Shown here: positions 43,324 to 54,343 of the stretch, piece by piece
How the letters are laid out: each line of letters opens with the position of its first letter
Position numbering within the stretch: the stretch's first letter is position 1
Assembly: GCA_033060915.1 (NCBI GenBank)
Contig: CM065388.1
Span: forward strand, 27,995,001 to 28,059,000
DNA: 64,000 nucleotides
Reading direction: 5' to 3'
Source: Euryodendron excelsum
Lineage: Eukaryota > Streptophyta > Magnoliopsida > Ericales > Pentaphylacaceae
Notes under the pieces: model-generated
Seen by the model: only the letters and a program-made list of their open reading frames with translations
Told to the model about the DNA's origin: nothing
Database searches by the model: none
Made by a program: the position numbers and the translations under genes

Positions 43324-45573
43324 ATGCCAATCTTGATAAATGATGACTTGAACACCGAGTTTGAATGCCAACAACTGGGAATTGAAGAAGATGTAAATTT
43401 TACAGAGGAGGTGCCAGAGGAAATTCAGGAACAAATAGAAAGACATGAGAATCGTAATACCCCAAACATCAAGGAAGCAGAAGCCGTTAATTTGGGAAAT
43501 GAAGGGGATCCGAAAGAGCTTAGAATCAGTACAAGCCTAGATCAATGGCAGCGCAAAGAATTATTGGAACTTCTGCTTGCATACTTGGATGTTTTCGCAT
43601 GGTCTTATCAAGACATGCCCGGATTAGATGAATCCATTGTGGAACATAGACTACCTTTGGACCCGCAGATGAAACCCTTTAAGCAGAAGTTAAGAAGATT
43701 GAAACTCGAATGGAGCCTGAAAACAAGGAGGAGGTGATTAAACAATTCCAGGCAGGGTTTCTGCAAGTGGTAGAGTATCCCCAATGACTGGCTAATATTG
43801 TCCCGGTACCTAAGAAAGATGGCAAGGTGCGGATGTGCATTGACTTTCGGGACCTCAACAGGGCCAGTCCAAAGGATGATTTTCCTCTTCCTCACATAGA
43901 CTTGCTTGTTGACAACATGGCCAGTCATGGAATGTTTTCTTTCATGGACGGTTTTTCGGGATATAATCAGATCAAGCTGGCTGAAGAAGATCGGGAGAAG
44001 ACTGCTTTCATTACCCCCTGGGGAGTATACTGTTATAAAGTCATGCCATTAGGGCTTCGCAACGCAGGGGCAACCTACCAAAAAGCCATGGTAACTTTAT
44101 TCCATGACATGATGCATCAGGAAGTAGAGATCTATGTGGATGACATGATCGTCAAGTCCAAGCAACGGAAGGACCACTTGTTTAACTTGCGGAAGGTGTT
44201 TGATTGCCTCCATAGATATCAGCTTAAGCTAAATCCGGCCAAATGCACATTCGGAGTATCTTCAGGGAAATAGTTGGGATTTATAGTCAATGAAAAGGGG
44301 ATAGAGGTTGATCCCGCCAAGGTAAAGTCCATTATTGAAATGCCTACGCCAAAAGGGGAAAAGGAGGTTCGGTCTTTTCTAGGAAAGTTGAACTTTATTA
44401 ACAGGTTCATCGCCCAAATGACCCACCTGTGCGAACCTATTTTCAAGCTCCTTAAGAAAGACGTTCCAAAGGAGTGGGATGATAACTGTCAAATGGTGTT
44501 TGAGAAAATTAAAGAATATCTTCGAAATCCCCCTATCCTAGTGGCACCAACCCCGGGGCGTCCTTTGCTGATGTACATGACAGTGTTAGATACTTCTATG
44601 GGATGCGTCCTGGGGTAGCACGATGAAACGGGGAGAAAAGAGCAAGCCATTTACTACCTTAGTAAGAAATTTCTGCCATATGAAGCGAAGTATTCCGATC
44701 TCAAGAAAACCTGATGCGCATTAGCCTGGGCAGCTCACTGGCTTCGACACTACATGCTCTATCATACCACCTTCCTCATCTCTCAAATGGATCCCCTCAA
44801 GTATATATTCGAGAAACCAACCCTGTCCAGCAGAATTGCTTGATGGGATATGATCCTGTCAGAATTTGACATTGTGTTCACTACCCGTAAAGCAGTCAAA
44901 GGACAGGTGATAGCTTATTATCTGGCTGAGAACCCCATTGATGATTATCAATCCATGGAGCCCCAATTTCCTGATGAAAATATACTATGCGTTGGTACAT
45001 CTGAAGAGCAAGAACCCGCTGGGTGGAAGATGTTTTTCGACGGCGCTGCTAACAAAAGGGGAGCCGGCATTGGGGCAGTAGTAGTGTCAAGAACCGGCAG
45101 TGATTATCCCATCATAGTTAAGCTACAACTTGAACTCTGTACTAATAACATCGCCAAATATGAGGCTTGCATCCTGGGGTTAAGATTGGCATTAGAAATA
45201 AGGATTGATGAATTGGTTGCTCTTGCTGATTCAGATTTAGTCATTCAGTAATCCAAGGACGTGTACCAAACTCGAGATACCAAACTCTCCTCGTATCATC
45301 AACAGGTCAAGGACTTGTGTCAGCTATTCAAAAGCGTGGATTTTGGTCACGTGCCCCGAACAGAGAACAGCTTCGCCGATGCCTTGGCTACATTGGCCAC
45401 AGCAATCAAGGTCGACAGTGGCACTGAAATACCCCCTTTACAGATCTTCACCAGGGATGTCCCCTCTTATTGTCTACATACAACTATTGAACCTCATGAG
45501 AAACCGTGGTTTTATGACATCCAGAGGTATATTCAAGCCAGGACGTTCCCCGATGCGGCAACACAACGCGATA
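43324..45573 (+). pseudogene. Pol of Y: RT, RNase H and second (archaeal-type) RNase H; integrase lost
   Basis: The frame starts MPILINDDLN. RT motifs: LDVFAWSYQDMPGLD near 43585, RMCIDFRDLNRASPKDDFPL near 43830, and catalytic YVDD at 44133-44144. The classical RNase H region (44560-44840) is followed by a second RNase H beginning FFDGAANKRGAGIGAVV near 45035, a dual arrangement typical of Tat elements. It is broken by a frame change at about 43690-43740 and by in-frame stops at 43785, 44271, 44616, 44712, 44841 and 45249. At about 45573 the frame runs into LTR sequence within GGAGATATTTT, so integrase is absent. RT and RNase H would make cDNA in an intact relative; this copy cannot. Confidence 0.92.
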
Positions 45574-45830
45574 GGAGATATTTTCCAAATCATTTTCCAA
45601 AACCCTAAGTGTAGTCTTTGGATTATTCTTAGTTTTTAGGTGACCTAACTCACCTTAATCAAGTTAGGTGGCGACTCTAAATCTTTTTCAAAAGCCCTTT
45701 ATTCAAACAAATTTTTCAATTCAAACTTAGTCGCACTCATTCTTCTAGGAGGGTGAGTTCTAACAAGAGAGTACAGCATTTTTCCCGCTTGTGTGAGTAT
45801 TCCTCGAGTGCGAAAAATCTGGGCGCGACA
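45574..45830 (+). repeat. Truncated 3' LTR of Y (last 257 bp)
   Basis: Matches 39602-39858 of the 5' LTR, from GGAGATATTTT through the U5 hairpin to GGGCGCGACA. The PBS-like 10-mer has its last base changed (TGGCGACTCT, 45669-45678). All of U3, R and most of U5 are missing. Confidence 0.9.
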
Positions 45831-45835
45831 GTCGC

Positions 45836-45931
45836 CAACTGAACAAGTTAATTGAAGACTCCACATGGATGAGGGGTAAAGAGACATGACTATGGCATAA
45901 CCCTCTAAGTGTCCCCAGTGGAGTCCCCAGC
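45836..45931 (-). mobile_element. Start of X internal region with its primer-binding site
   Basis: Reverse complement of the first 100 bases after Y's own 5' LTR, including CCTCTAAGTGTCCCCAGTGG. The PBS complement TCCCCAGTGGAGTCCCCA is at 45912-45929, differing from that of Y at one base, followed by 2 bases and the LTR F start at 45932. Joined across Y, the host reads GGAGTCGCCAACTG, another copy of the PBS 10-mer complement. Confidence 0.75.
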
Positions 45932-47187
45932 TGTCGCACCCAGATTTTTTGCACTCGAGGAATACACACAAGCGGAAAAAACACTGTACTCTCTCATTAG
46001 AACTCACCCTCCTAGAAGAATGAGTGCGACTATGTTTGAATTGAAAATTGGTTTGAATAAAGGGCTTTTAAAAAATATTTGAAGTCACCACCTAACTTGA
46101 TTAAGGTAAGTTAGGTCACCTAAAAACCAAGCACAATCCGAAGACTACACCTAGGGTTTTTAGAAACTATAAAAATGTCTCACATTCCTAAAGAGATTCT
46201 AACCATAAGAAGGCTAGAACCACTTTAAGAAAGCGGTTTTGAAAACAACTATGTTTTGAAAATATGGACCATATTGGTCACTTTAAATATAACACTTTCC
46301 TAAAGCAACCCTAGCCATGAAAAGGCTAGAATCACCCTAGGATTATGATTTTGAAAACAAGTTTTGAAAAAGAGGATTTTAATGCAAGTTTGAAAACAAG
46401 TTTAATGCAAATTTTGGAGGAATGAAAGATCATGATATGCACAATGCAAAGAGGGTCGTGAACATACAAGGTTAAAGGCTTCACCAAATAATCAAGAGAG
46501 GCCGAACCACGTGATCTCCGGTTAAACTAAAGGAAAGCCCCTGACACGGGGACTCTCCAATAGCCTAATCCTACACATGGACCGGGAACTCCCTTATTTC
46601 AAGCATACAAAGAAAGGGGGGGAGAAGATGGGGGATCAAACTAGAAGAAAACCCAAGTGGGTTAGGAGAGAGAAGAGAGAGGGGGAAGTGCAGAAACTTA
46701 AAGAGAAAGCTTACCTTGTTTGGTTTATTTCACTTTGCTTTGTGCGCCTTGCTTTCTTGCTTTTTCTTTGGTCTTCGCTTCAGTCTTCAATCTTCAAATG
46801 CTTGTCTTTGATCTTCAAAGCTTGTAGTTGCAGTAATCCAAGTCTTCAAAGGAGGGTTGGAGGCTAGTGTATAAGCGTATAGGGGTGTGTATGAGTGTAT
46901 AGGAGGCTAGGGTTTGTGTATGGTGGCTAGAGTTTGGAAAACCTAGAGAAGCTAGGGTTTTGGGAGTGTACGAGCTCTGTATATCGAAATATAGGATTTT
47001 TAAACTGAGTTTGCAGACCCCTTTCACACTGGAAGAGGCTCTGTATTTATAAAGATGGGATAAACCTAGAGCCTGTTGCAGTGGCGCCAGGCCAAAATTT
47101 CTTCTGGCGCCACTCTTAGTAGCGCCAGCCAATTAGGAAACTATTAAGGTCTACAAGCAACATATCTTTGACAGATTTGGGCAACTG
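45932..47187 (-). repeat. 5' LTR of X (F), left part
   Basis: TGTCGCACCCAG start next to the PBS of X. It has the same deletion of the A/G-rich domain as E (joint near 46165) and the reversed TATA box at 47044-47051. It is interrupted at 47187 by solo LTR G and continues at 52288. The combined length is about 2.25 kb, like E. Confidence 0.88.
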
Positions 47188-50100
47188 TGTTGCGCCCAGA
47201 TTTTTCGCACTCGAGGAATACTCACACAAGCGGAAAAAATGTTGTACTCTCTCGTTAGAACTCACCCTCCTAGAAGAATGAGTGCGACTAGGTTTGAATT
47301 GAAAAATTGGTTTGAATAAAGGGCTTTTGAAAAAGATTCGGAGTCGCCACCTAACTTGATTAAGGTGAGTTAGGTCACCTAAAAACTAAGCATAATCCGA
47401 AAACTACATTTAGGGTTTTGGAAAACGATTTTTGAAAATATCTCCTCAGGAGAGGGTTTTTTTAGGAAAATAGGTTGTTTGGCAACCTTCGGGAAAACAT
47501 TTTGCCCTTTTTGAAAAATAACTCCTTTTTGGCCTTCGAAATCAGTGATCTAAGTTCGAAGGTTGGTTACGTGTAGGGAAGACGCACTAAGCCATCACCC
47601 TACCCCGCCCTTTCAGTACCTACATGTCAATTTACCCTAGATTCACCTATGAGAGTCTTCGACTAACTATAGTTCAATCCTACCCACTTTCAAAAACAAT
47701 GCTTGAATAGAAACTTACATGATGCATGATATGCAAGTGCAATAGAAGAGAATTGAAAAATAGATTTGAAAAGAGATTGATTTGAAATTGATTTGATTTG
47801 AAAATAGATTTGAAGAAATGGAATTGAAATTGGAAAGTTTGAAAATTGAAAGTAGAAATTTGAAAATAGAAATTTTGAAATTGGAATTTTGAAAATAGAT
47901 TGGAATTTGAGATTTGAAAATGTGGAGACCGCACCCATGAGGATGGAATTGAAAGTTTGAAAAGTGTTATAACCGCACCTATGAAGGTTGCCTACGTATC
48001 CCTTTGGAGGAATTAGGTTAGTCGTAGTTCGGACCAGAGTCCGATTGAAAAGAGATTGATTTAAAGAGAGAGATTGGATTAGAAGAAAGAGATTGAATTG
48101 AAAATTGGATTTGATTTGAGCTTAGAAGAGGAGATTGGAAATTGAAATTGAGAAGATTGGACCTTGATTTGAAGAGATAGATTTGGACTTGTTTTGAAAA
48201 GAGAAGGTTTAAGAAACCTAGATTGAGAAAGATGAGACTTAGGAAAGACTCAAGAGTTTAAGAAAGATTGGATTTAGGAAAGGTTCGATTTAGGAAAGTT
48301 CCGAATTAGGAAAGTTTCATTTTTGGAAAGTTTTGAAATTAGGAAAGTTTCAATTTCAGGAAAGTTTTGAAATTGGAAAGTTTTGAGTTTAGAAAGTTTT
48401 CAAAAAAGGAAAGGTTTTAAGATTAGGAAAGTTTCCAAATTAGGAAAGTTTTGAAATATGGAAGTTTTGAAAATTGGAAAGTTTAGAATTGGGAAAGTTT
48501 TGAAAAAGGAAAGTTTTGAAAATTGGAAAGTTTAGAATTTGGAAAGGTTTGAAAAAGGAAAGTTTTGAAAATTGGAAAGTTTCACTTTAGGAAGTTTTAG
48601 ATTTAGAAAGTCTTAACCTAAGAAAGTTTTCAATTTAGAAAGCTTAGAATTTTAGAAAGATATGACATTTAGAAAGTTTAAGATTTTGAAAGTTTTAGAG
48701 TTTTAGAAAATCTTGAGATTAGGAAAGGTTTGAGTTTAGGAAAAGTTTGGAAACTCAGGTTTGGAAAGTTGAGATTTGGAAAGGGGTAGAATTAGGAAAG
48801 GTTGAATTAGGAAAGATTTAAAAGCTTAATGTTTAAAGAAAGATTTGGAAGTTTTAGGAAACTTATGGTTTGGAAGGGTAGGAAATTAGGAGAGAGTTGA
48901 ATTATGAAAGATTTAGATTTTGAGTTTTAAAATTTAGGTAAGATTTTATATTCAAGTTAAGATTTAGGAAAGTAGAAGATTAGGAAGGAGTTGAGTTAAG
49001 AAAAAGTTGGATTAGGAAAGGATTGGATTTGGTATCCTAAAGGGAAGATAGGATTTGGAAAGGGAGATTCTAGAAACCCTAGATTTGAAAGTGTAGAGTT
49101 TTAACGTAGAAAATAGGTTTTGAAAACGTGTATCGTTTGGATGTGAAAACAAGAGGTTTTGGAAACCTAGGTTTGGGGCAAAGTTTGAAAATCATATTTT
49201 TGGAAAGAAAATTAGGGTTTCCTAATCGTGGGTTTTAGGGCTTGACTTGGGCTCTAAGGAAAGAGGATTTTGGAAAGTACGTTTTTGGAAACGAAGGTTT
49301 TCTACAAAGGAAATCCTAGGAGGAGTTTTTGGAAAGCGAATTTGAAGAGAGTTTTTGGAAAGAGATTCTAAAGAGGAGTTTTTTTTTGGAAAGTGTGTTG
49401 TTGGAAACGAAGGTTTTAGAAGGAAAATCCTAAAGGGGAATCTCTAGAAGGAAGATTTTGAAAAGAGAGTTTTTTAGAAAGATTCTTGGAAGGAGGTTGT
49501 TGGAGAGAGTTATTGGAAAGATTTTTGGGGAACGTTTTTAGAAAGTGAATTTTGGGGAGAGGATTCTGGAAAAGAGTTGAAAAAGGGGTTTTTGAAAAAT
49601 AGATTTTGGAATGGAGTTTTTGAAAACAATTTTGAAGAGGAGAGTTTTAGGAAAGTATGTTGAAAAAGAGATTTTTAGGAAGAAAGACTTTTTGAAAAGA
49701 GAGTTTTTAGAAGGTCTAAAAACATCTCACTTCCCTAAAGCGATTCTAGCCATGAGAAGGCTAGAATCACTTTAAGAAAGTGGTTTTGGAAAACAATAAG
49801 ATTTGAAAATATAGACTAATAAAAGTCACTTTTAATGTAACACTTTCCTAAAGCAACCCTAGCCATGGAAAGGCTAGAATCACCCTAAAATTGTGGTTTT
49901 GAAAACAAGTTTTTGAAAAAGAGATTTTGATGCAATTTTAAAAACAAGTTTGAAAACGGTTTTGAAAACGAGTTTGAAAACGAATTTTGGAAGATGCAAG
50001 ACTATGATATGCACAATGCAATTTGGGGTCGTGAACATACAAGGCTAAGGCTTCACCACATAATCAAGGGGGCCAGACCCACGTGGTCTCTGGCTAGACT

Positions 50101-52287
50101 AGAAGAAAGCCCCCGACACGGTGACTCTCCAATAGCCTAATCCTACACATGGACCGGAAATCCCCTTGTTTCAAGCATGCAAAGAAAGGGGGGGAAAGAG
50201 ATGGGAGATTAAAATAAAGAAAACCCAAGTGGGTTAGGAGAGAGAAGAGAGAGGGGGAAGTACGAAAAATTAAATAGGGAGCCTACCGTATGTCTTCTTT
50301 ATTTTGCGTGCCTTGCTTGTCTTCAATCTTCGGTCTTCGTCTTGATCTTCTTCTTCAACCTTCAAGGGTTGTCTTCAAGCTTTAGATGGTAGCTCTTCAA
50401 GTCTTCAAAGGATGGTTGAAGGCTAGTGTATGAATGTATGGAGGAGTGTATGAGTGTATAAGAGGCTAGGGCTTAATGTATGGTGGCTAGGGTTTGGAAA
50501 ACCTAAGGTGGCTAGGGTTTAGGGAGTGCACGAGCTCTATATATCGAATTATATGATTTTTAGGTTGAATTTGCGGATCCCTTTCACGCTGAATGAGGCT
50601 CTATATTTATAGAGGGAGGAATATACTAGCGCCTGTTGTAGTGGCGCCAGGCCAAAATTCCTTCTGGCGCCACTACTAGTGGCGCCAGCCAATTAGGAAA
50701 CTATTAAGGTCGGCAAGCAATGTATCTTTGACTAGATTTGGGCGCCTGTACTAGTGACTACCATGCAATTTTTAGCCTGGCTTCACTAGGAGTGGCTCCA
50801 GAAAGTCCGGGAATGATTTGGAGGAATCGAGAATGACCCGGAAGGCCGGAAAGGAGCAGGAACACTTAAAATTGTGCCCTGGAGATATTTGACTTAAGAA
50901 GTGAGGATAAGATGTGTCGGAAAGGTTGACCGGGCCTTTAGGGGCAAAACGATCAATCGGACCGGGAAACTGCCGGGACAGATTCGGATTGTCCCGGAAG
51001 AAGACTTGGGATCTGGAAACATTATTCAGAATGTTCCCAGGAGGTTACCGGTTTGATATCCAGAGCCGGTGTGGTCGGAAAAGGAGATCGGCCTACCAGG
51101 GGCAAAACGGTCATTTCGCACCAGGTTGGCTGGAACTGACTCGAAATGATCCGGAAAGGTAAAAGGAGGTTGAGAACACTATAAAAAGTAGTCTCAAGAG
51201 GTTGCCGGTTTGATACCTAGAGCCGGTGTGGTTGAAAAAGGAGACCGGCCTACCAGGGACAAAACGGTCATTTTGTACCGGGTTAGTCGGAACTGACTCG
51301 GAATGATCTAGAAAGGTAAAAGGAGGTTGAGAACACTATAAAAAGTAGTCTCAGGAGGTTACCGGTTTGATACCCAGAGCCGATGTGGTTCCCGGGGCAT
51401 TCGGGTGCCTAGGGGCAAAATGGTCATCTTGACCGAAAAGTCTTGGAAGAGGTCCAAAGGGCAGTTTGGTCATTTTTCACCGAAGTGGGCTAACAGACAC
51501 TGGTGTTGACCTGGGTTTTGAGTGTTTCCGCCACTCTAACAGTGGTTATTGTGACACAGGGGCTTGTTGGCAATTCCCTATATCGACCTATTTGTGAGTA
51601 TTTCCGCTACTCTAACGGTTTTGTGAGTAGTTTCGCTACTTGGACTGTCTCGAGGAATAAACTATCTCGAGAGAGGGATTGGAAAGGGGTCTTACCGTCT
51701 TCGAAAAGACGTGCCTGGGTTGGAACCGTCTCGAGGAATAAACTGTCCCGAGAGAGGGATTATAAAGGTGTCTTACCGTCTCCAAGGAGACGTGCCTGGA
51801 TTGGAACTGTCTCGAGGAATAAACTGTCGAGAGAGAGGGATTGGAAAGGGGACTTATCATCTCCGAAGAGACGTGCTTGGATTGGAACCGTCTCAAGGAA
51901 TAAACTGTCTCGAGAGAGGAATTGGAAAGGGGACTTATCGTCTCCGAAGAGACGTGCCTGGATTGGAACTGTCTCGAGGAATAAACTATCTCGAGAGAGG
52001 GATTGGAAAGGGGACTTATCGTCTCTGAAGAGACGTGCTTGGATTGGAACCGTCTCGAGAAATAAACTGTCTCGAGAGAGGGATTGGAATTGGAATAAGA
52101 AAGGACAATGCCCCTAAGGGCATTTTGGTCATTTTGCCTCTATTTGGGCCTGATAGGCCCGCGAAGCGATGGAAAGACGGAATTTGGACTTAGAAAGTTG
52201 GTTTCGATAGGAATATGCCCACAATGACTTGAAAACAAGTCTGGACGGAGTGTAGACTGCTGAGCGGTCAAAAATGGGGTGCTTACA
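47188..52287 (-). repeat. Solo gypsy LTR G, 5100 bp
   Basis: Starts TGTTGCGCCCAG and ends GGGGTGCTTACA, inserted into LTR F. Flanks AACTG (47183-47187) and GCCTG (52288-52292) are a target-site duplication with two changes; uninterrupted relatives read GGGCGCCTGTACTAG. There is no internal sequence, so it is a solo LTR left by LTR-LTR recombination. A/G-rich domain 47740-49720, TATA box reversed 50604-50611, perfect palindrome 50665-50687, one MSA-like core near 51615, and an 81-bp array. Confidence 0.9.
51640..52090. repeat. 81-bp minisatellite of LTR G (about 5.5 units)
   Basis: Units follow one another with no frame change, so a 204-codon + strand frame (51503-52117) appears, repeating a 27-residue RNKLSRERDWKG-type peptide. 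That is a by-product of the 81-bp period, not a gene. The unit contains CTCGAG-type and CCGTCTCCGAAGAGACG-type inverted repeats. Confidence 0.88.
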
Positions 52288-53281
52288 GCCTGTACTAGTG
52301 ACTACTATGCAATTTTTAGCCTAGCTTCACTAGGAGTGACTCCGAAAAGTCTGGGAATGATTTGAAGAGGCCGGAAATGACCCGGAATGTCGGAAAAAAG
52401 CAGAAACACTTAGAATAGTGTCCCGGAGGTATTTGACTTGAAAAATGAGGATAGGATGTGTCGAAAGGGTTAACTGGGCCTTTAGGGGCAAAACGGTCAA
52501 TGGGATAGGGAAACTGCCAGGACGGATTTGGATTGTCCCGGAAGAAGACTCGAGATTTGGAAACATTATTCAGAATGTTCCCAAAGGTTTCCGGTTGGAT
52601 ACCCAGAGTCGGTGTGGTCGGAAAAGGTGATCGGCCCATTAGGGGCAAAACGGTCATTTCGCACCGGATTTGCCGGAACTGACTCGGAATGATTCGGAAA
52701 GATAATAAAAGGTTGAGAACACTATAAGAAGAATTCTTGGAAAGTTACCGGTTTGATACCCAGAGCCGGTGTGCTCGGAAAAGGCAACCAACCCACCAAG
52801 GGCAAAACGGTCATTTCGCACCAGGTTTGCCGAAACTGACCTGGAATGATCCGAAAAGATAATGGAGGGTCGGGAATACTATAAGAAGCATTCCCGAGAG
52901 GTTACTGGTTTGATACCCAGAGCCGGTATGGTCGAAAAAGGAGATCGGCCCACCAAGGGCAAAACGGTCATTTTGCACCGGGTTTGCCAGAACTGACTCG
53001 GAATGATCCGAAAAGATAATAGAAGATTGAGAACACTATAATAAGTATTCTCGAGAGGTTACTAGTTTGATACCCAGAGTCGTTGTGGTCCCAGGGGCGT
53101 TCGGATGCCTAGGGGCAAAATGGTCATTTAGCTTCAAGGGGGCCCTACGGGCCCGAGAAGCGACTGGTGGACTAAATTCAAGTTAAAAAGGCGGGCTCAG
53201 AGTCTAAATATGCATGTGATGTGTGAAAGTGAGCTTGGTTAGCTCGAAGATTGCCGAGCGAGCAAAAATGGGGTGCTTACA
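52288..53281 (-). repeat. 5' LTR of X (F), right part
   Basis: Continues LTR F after G and ends GGGGTGCTTACA at 53281. It contains about four 165-bp-type units with GGGGCAAAACGGTCATTT blocks. The right flank GTTGA compares with CCAGA left of E. The uninterrupted relative at 63390 reads CTGCTTGATCTCG, so the X target site was probably near CTTGA and has decayed. Confidence 0.82.
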
Positions 53282-53718
53282 GTTGATCTCGAGAAGTTAT
53301 TAGATGGACTTATCGTCTGAGGGATCAACTTTCTCGAAAGAAATGCTGGGTATCTACCATCTTGAGGACTTGGGTTTCATCCCAGTCGACAAGTTTGAAG
53401 GGACTTAAAAATTTGCGGAACTAGATGGACTTATTGTCTGAGTGATCAACTTTCTCAAAAGACATGCCGAACTGGAATTGAGGTTAGAATAGGAACTTAC
53501 CATTTTTAGGAAGACGTGCCAACTAGAATTGGACCGAGCAATACCGCAAGAGCATTTTTGTTATTTTGCCTCTATTGGATCTAGCGGTCCCGCAAAGTAA
53601 TTGATTGATTGGATTGAGTCTAGAAGACTGGTTTGGACTTAAATGCTTCTGTGTCAGTTTGAATGTGAGTCCAATTAGGCCAGAGATTACCGAGCTAGCA
53701 AAAATTGGGTGCTTACAA
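53282..53718 (-). repeat. LTR D, right part (U3 end)
   Basis: Resumes LTR D after X with TTGATCTCGAGAAG, paralleling 63393-63932 of LTR I, and ends TTGGGTGCTTACA at 53718. Two blocks with AGGGATCAACTTTCTC/GTGATCAACTTTCTC wording are tandem variants. It is the outer edge of element W, and ACCCG follows. Confidence 0.78.
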
Positions 53719-54343
53719 CCCGCAGCCAAGTAACTTTCCAAATCGAACCAGAGCCACTAGGAGAGGTGCTGAAATCTTTGCCTTGCAATCCAAGGTCGAA
53801 TCAAATCTGCGGAAATCACTTCCATAATGAGGTGGCGCCACAACTAGTGGCACCAAACCAAAAATTGGCTAAACGCCACTACTAGTAGCGCCACCTCCTC
53901 TAACTTTTACCTATAAATATACTGCACCCCCCCCCCCCGGCCCCCCAAGTGTATTCAAGGTCAAAAAAATCACAAAAAAAACTGTACCTCTCTCGAGGCA
54001 TCCCCAGAAAATCTCTCAAAACCCTAGTTCCTTCAAGATATTTAGCCTCCTTAACCTATACACTGTAAACCCTTGCATCCAAGCTCCATTGAAGGCCAAC
54101 TCCAGGCCCTTCAAAGCTCTTGAAGGCCTCTCAAGTCCAAGACAAAGCCTCCATTGAAGGTTGAAGAAGATTGAAGACAAGATAGGGTTTCTCTTTAAAT
54201 TGTGTTACCCCCACTCGTGTCTTCTCCCTCTTAGCCCACTTGGGCTATTCTCTACTTTTAACTCCATCTTCTTCCCCCCTTTCTTGTATGCTTGAATCAA
54301 GAGGACCTTGGATCCATGCCTAGGGAAAGCCTTGGGAGAGGTA
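53719..54343 (+). repeat. Gypsy LTR fragment K (+ orientation): promoter and core
   Basis: Contains decayed GGCGCC palindromes (53832-53900), a TATA box at 53912-53919, a C-run (53927-53938), and the conserved core with CTTGGGCTATTCTCT and CCCCCCTTTCTTGTATGCTTGAA-type wording. Its left part was cut by W and its right part by LTR H (preceded by AGGTA). No gene. Confidence 0.72.

Larger units (their letters stand above)
34773..45835 (+). mobile_element. Gypsy element Y with 5-bp target-site duplication
   Basis: LTR start TGTAAGC at 34778 and LTR end GGGCGCGACA at 45830 are flanked by identical GTCGC (34773-34777 and 45831-45835). Inside are a complete 5' LTR, primer-binding site, leader, gag(partial)-protease and pol through the second RNase H, then only 257 bp of 3' LTR. 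Integrase and about 4.8 kb of 3' LTR are missing. The host is the leader of X, whose homology resumes after the right duplication. Tat/Ogre placement rests on the long LTR, the G-patch and the dual RNase H. Confidence 0.92.

Noticed and set aside
41391..45573. Pararetrovirus (caulimovirus-like) origin for the RT region
   Set aside because: Long LTRs, PBS, target-site duplication and the dual RNase H arrangement fit a Tat-type gypsy retrotransposon. No movement or coat protein is present.
51503..52117. 204-codon + strand frame with a repeated basic peptide, looking like a repeat protein
   Set aside because: It is the 81-bp LTR minisatellite read through. The period is a multiple of three, and the same sequence is open on the other strand and in other LTR copies.
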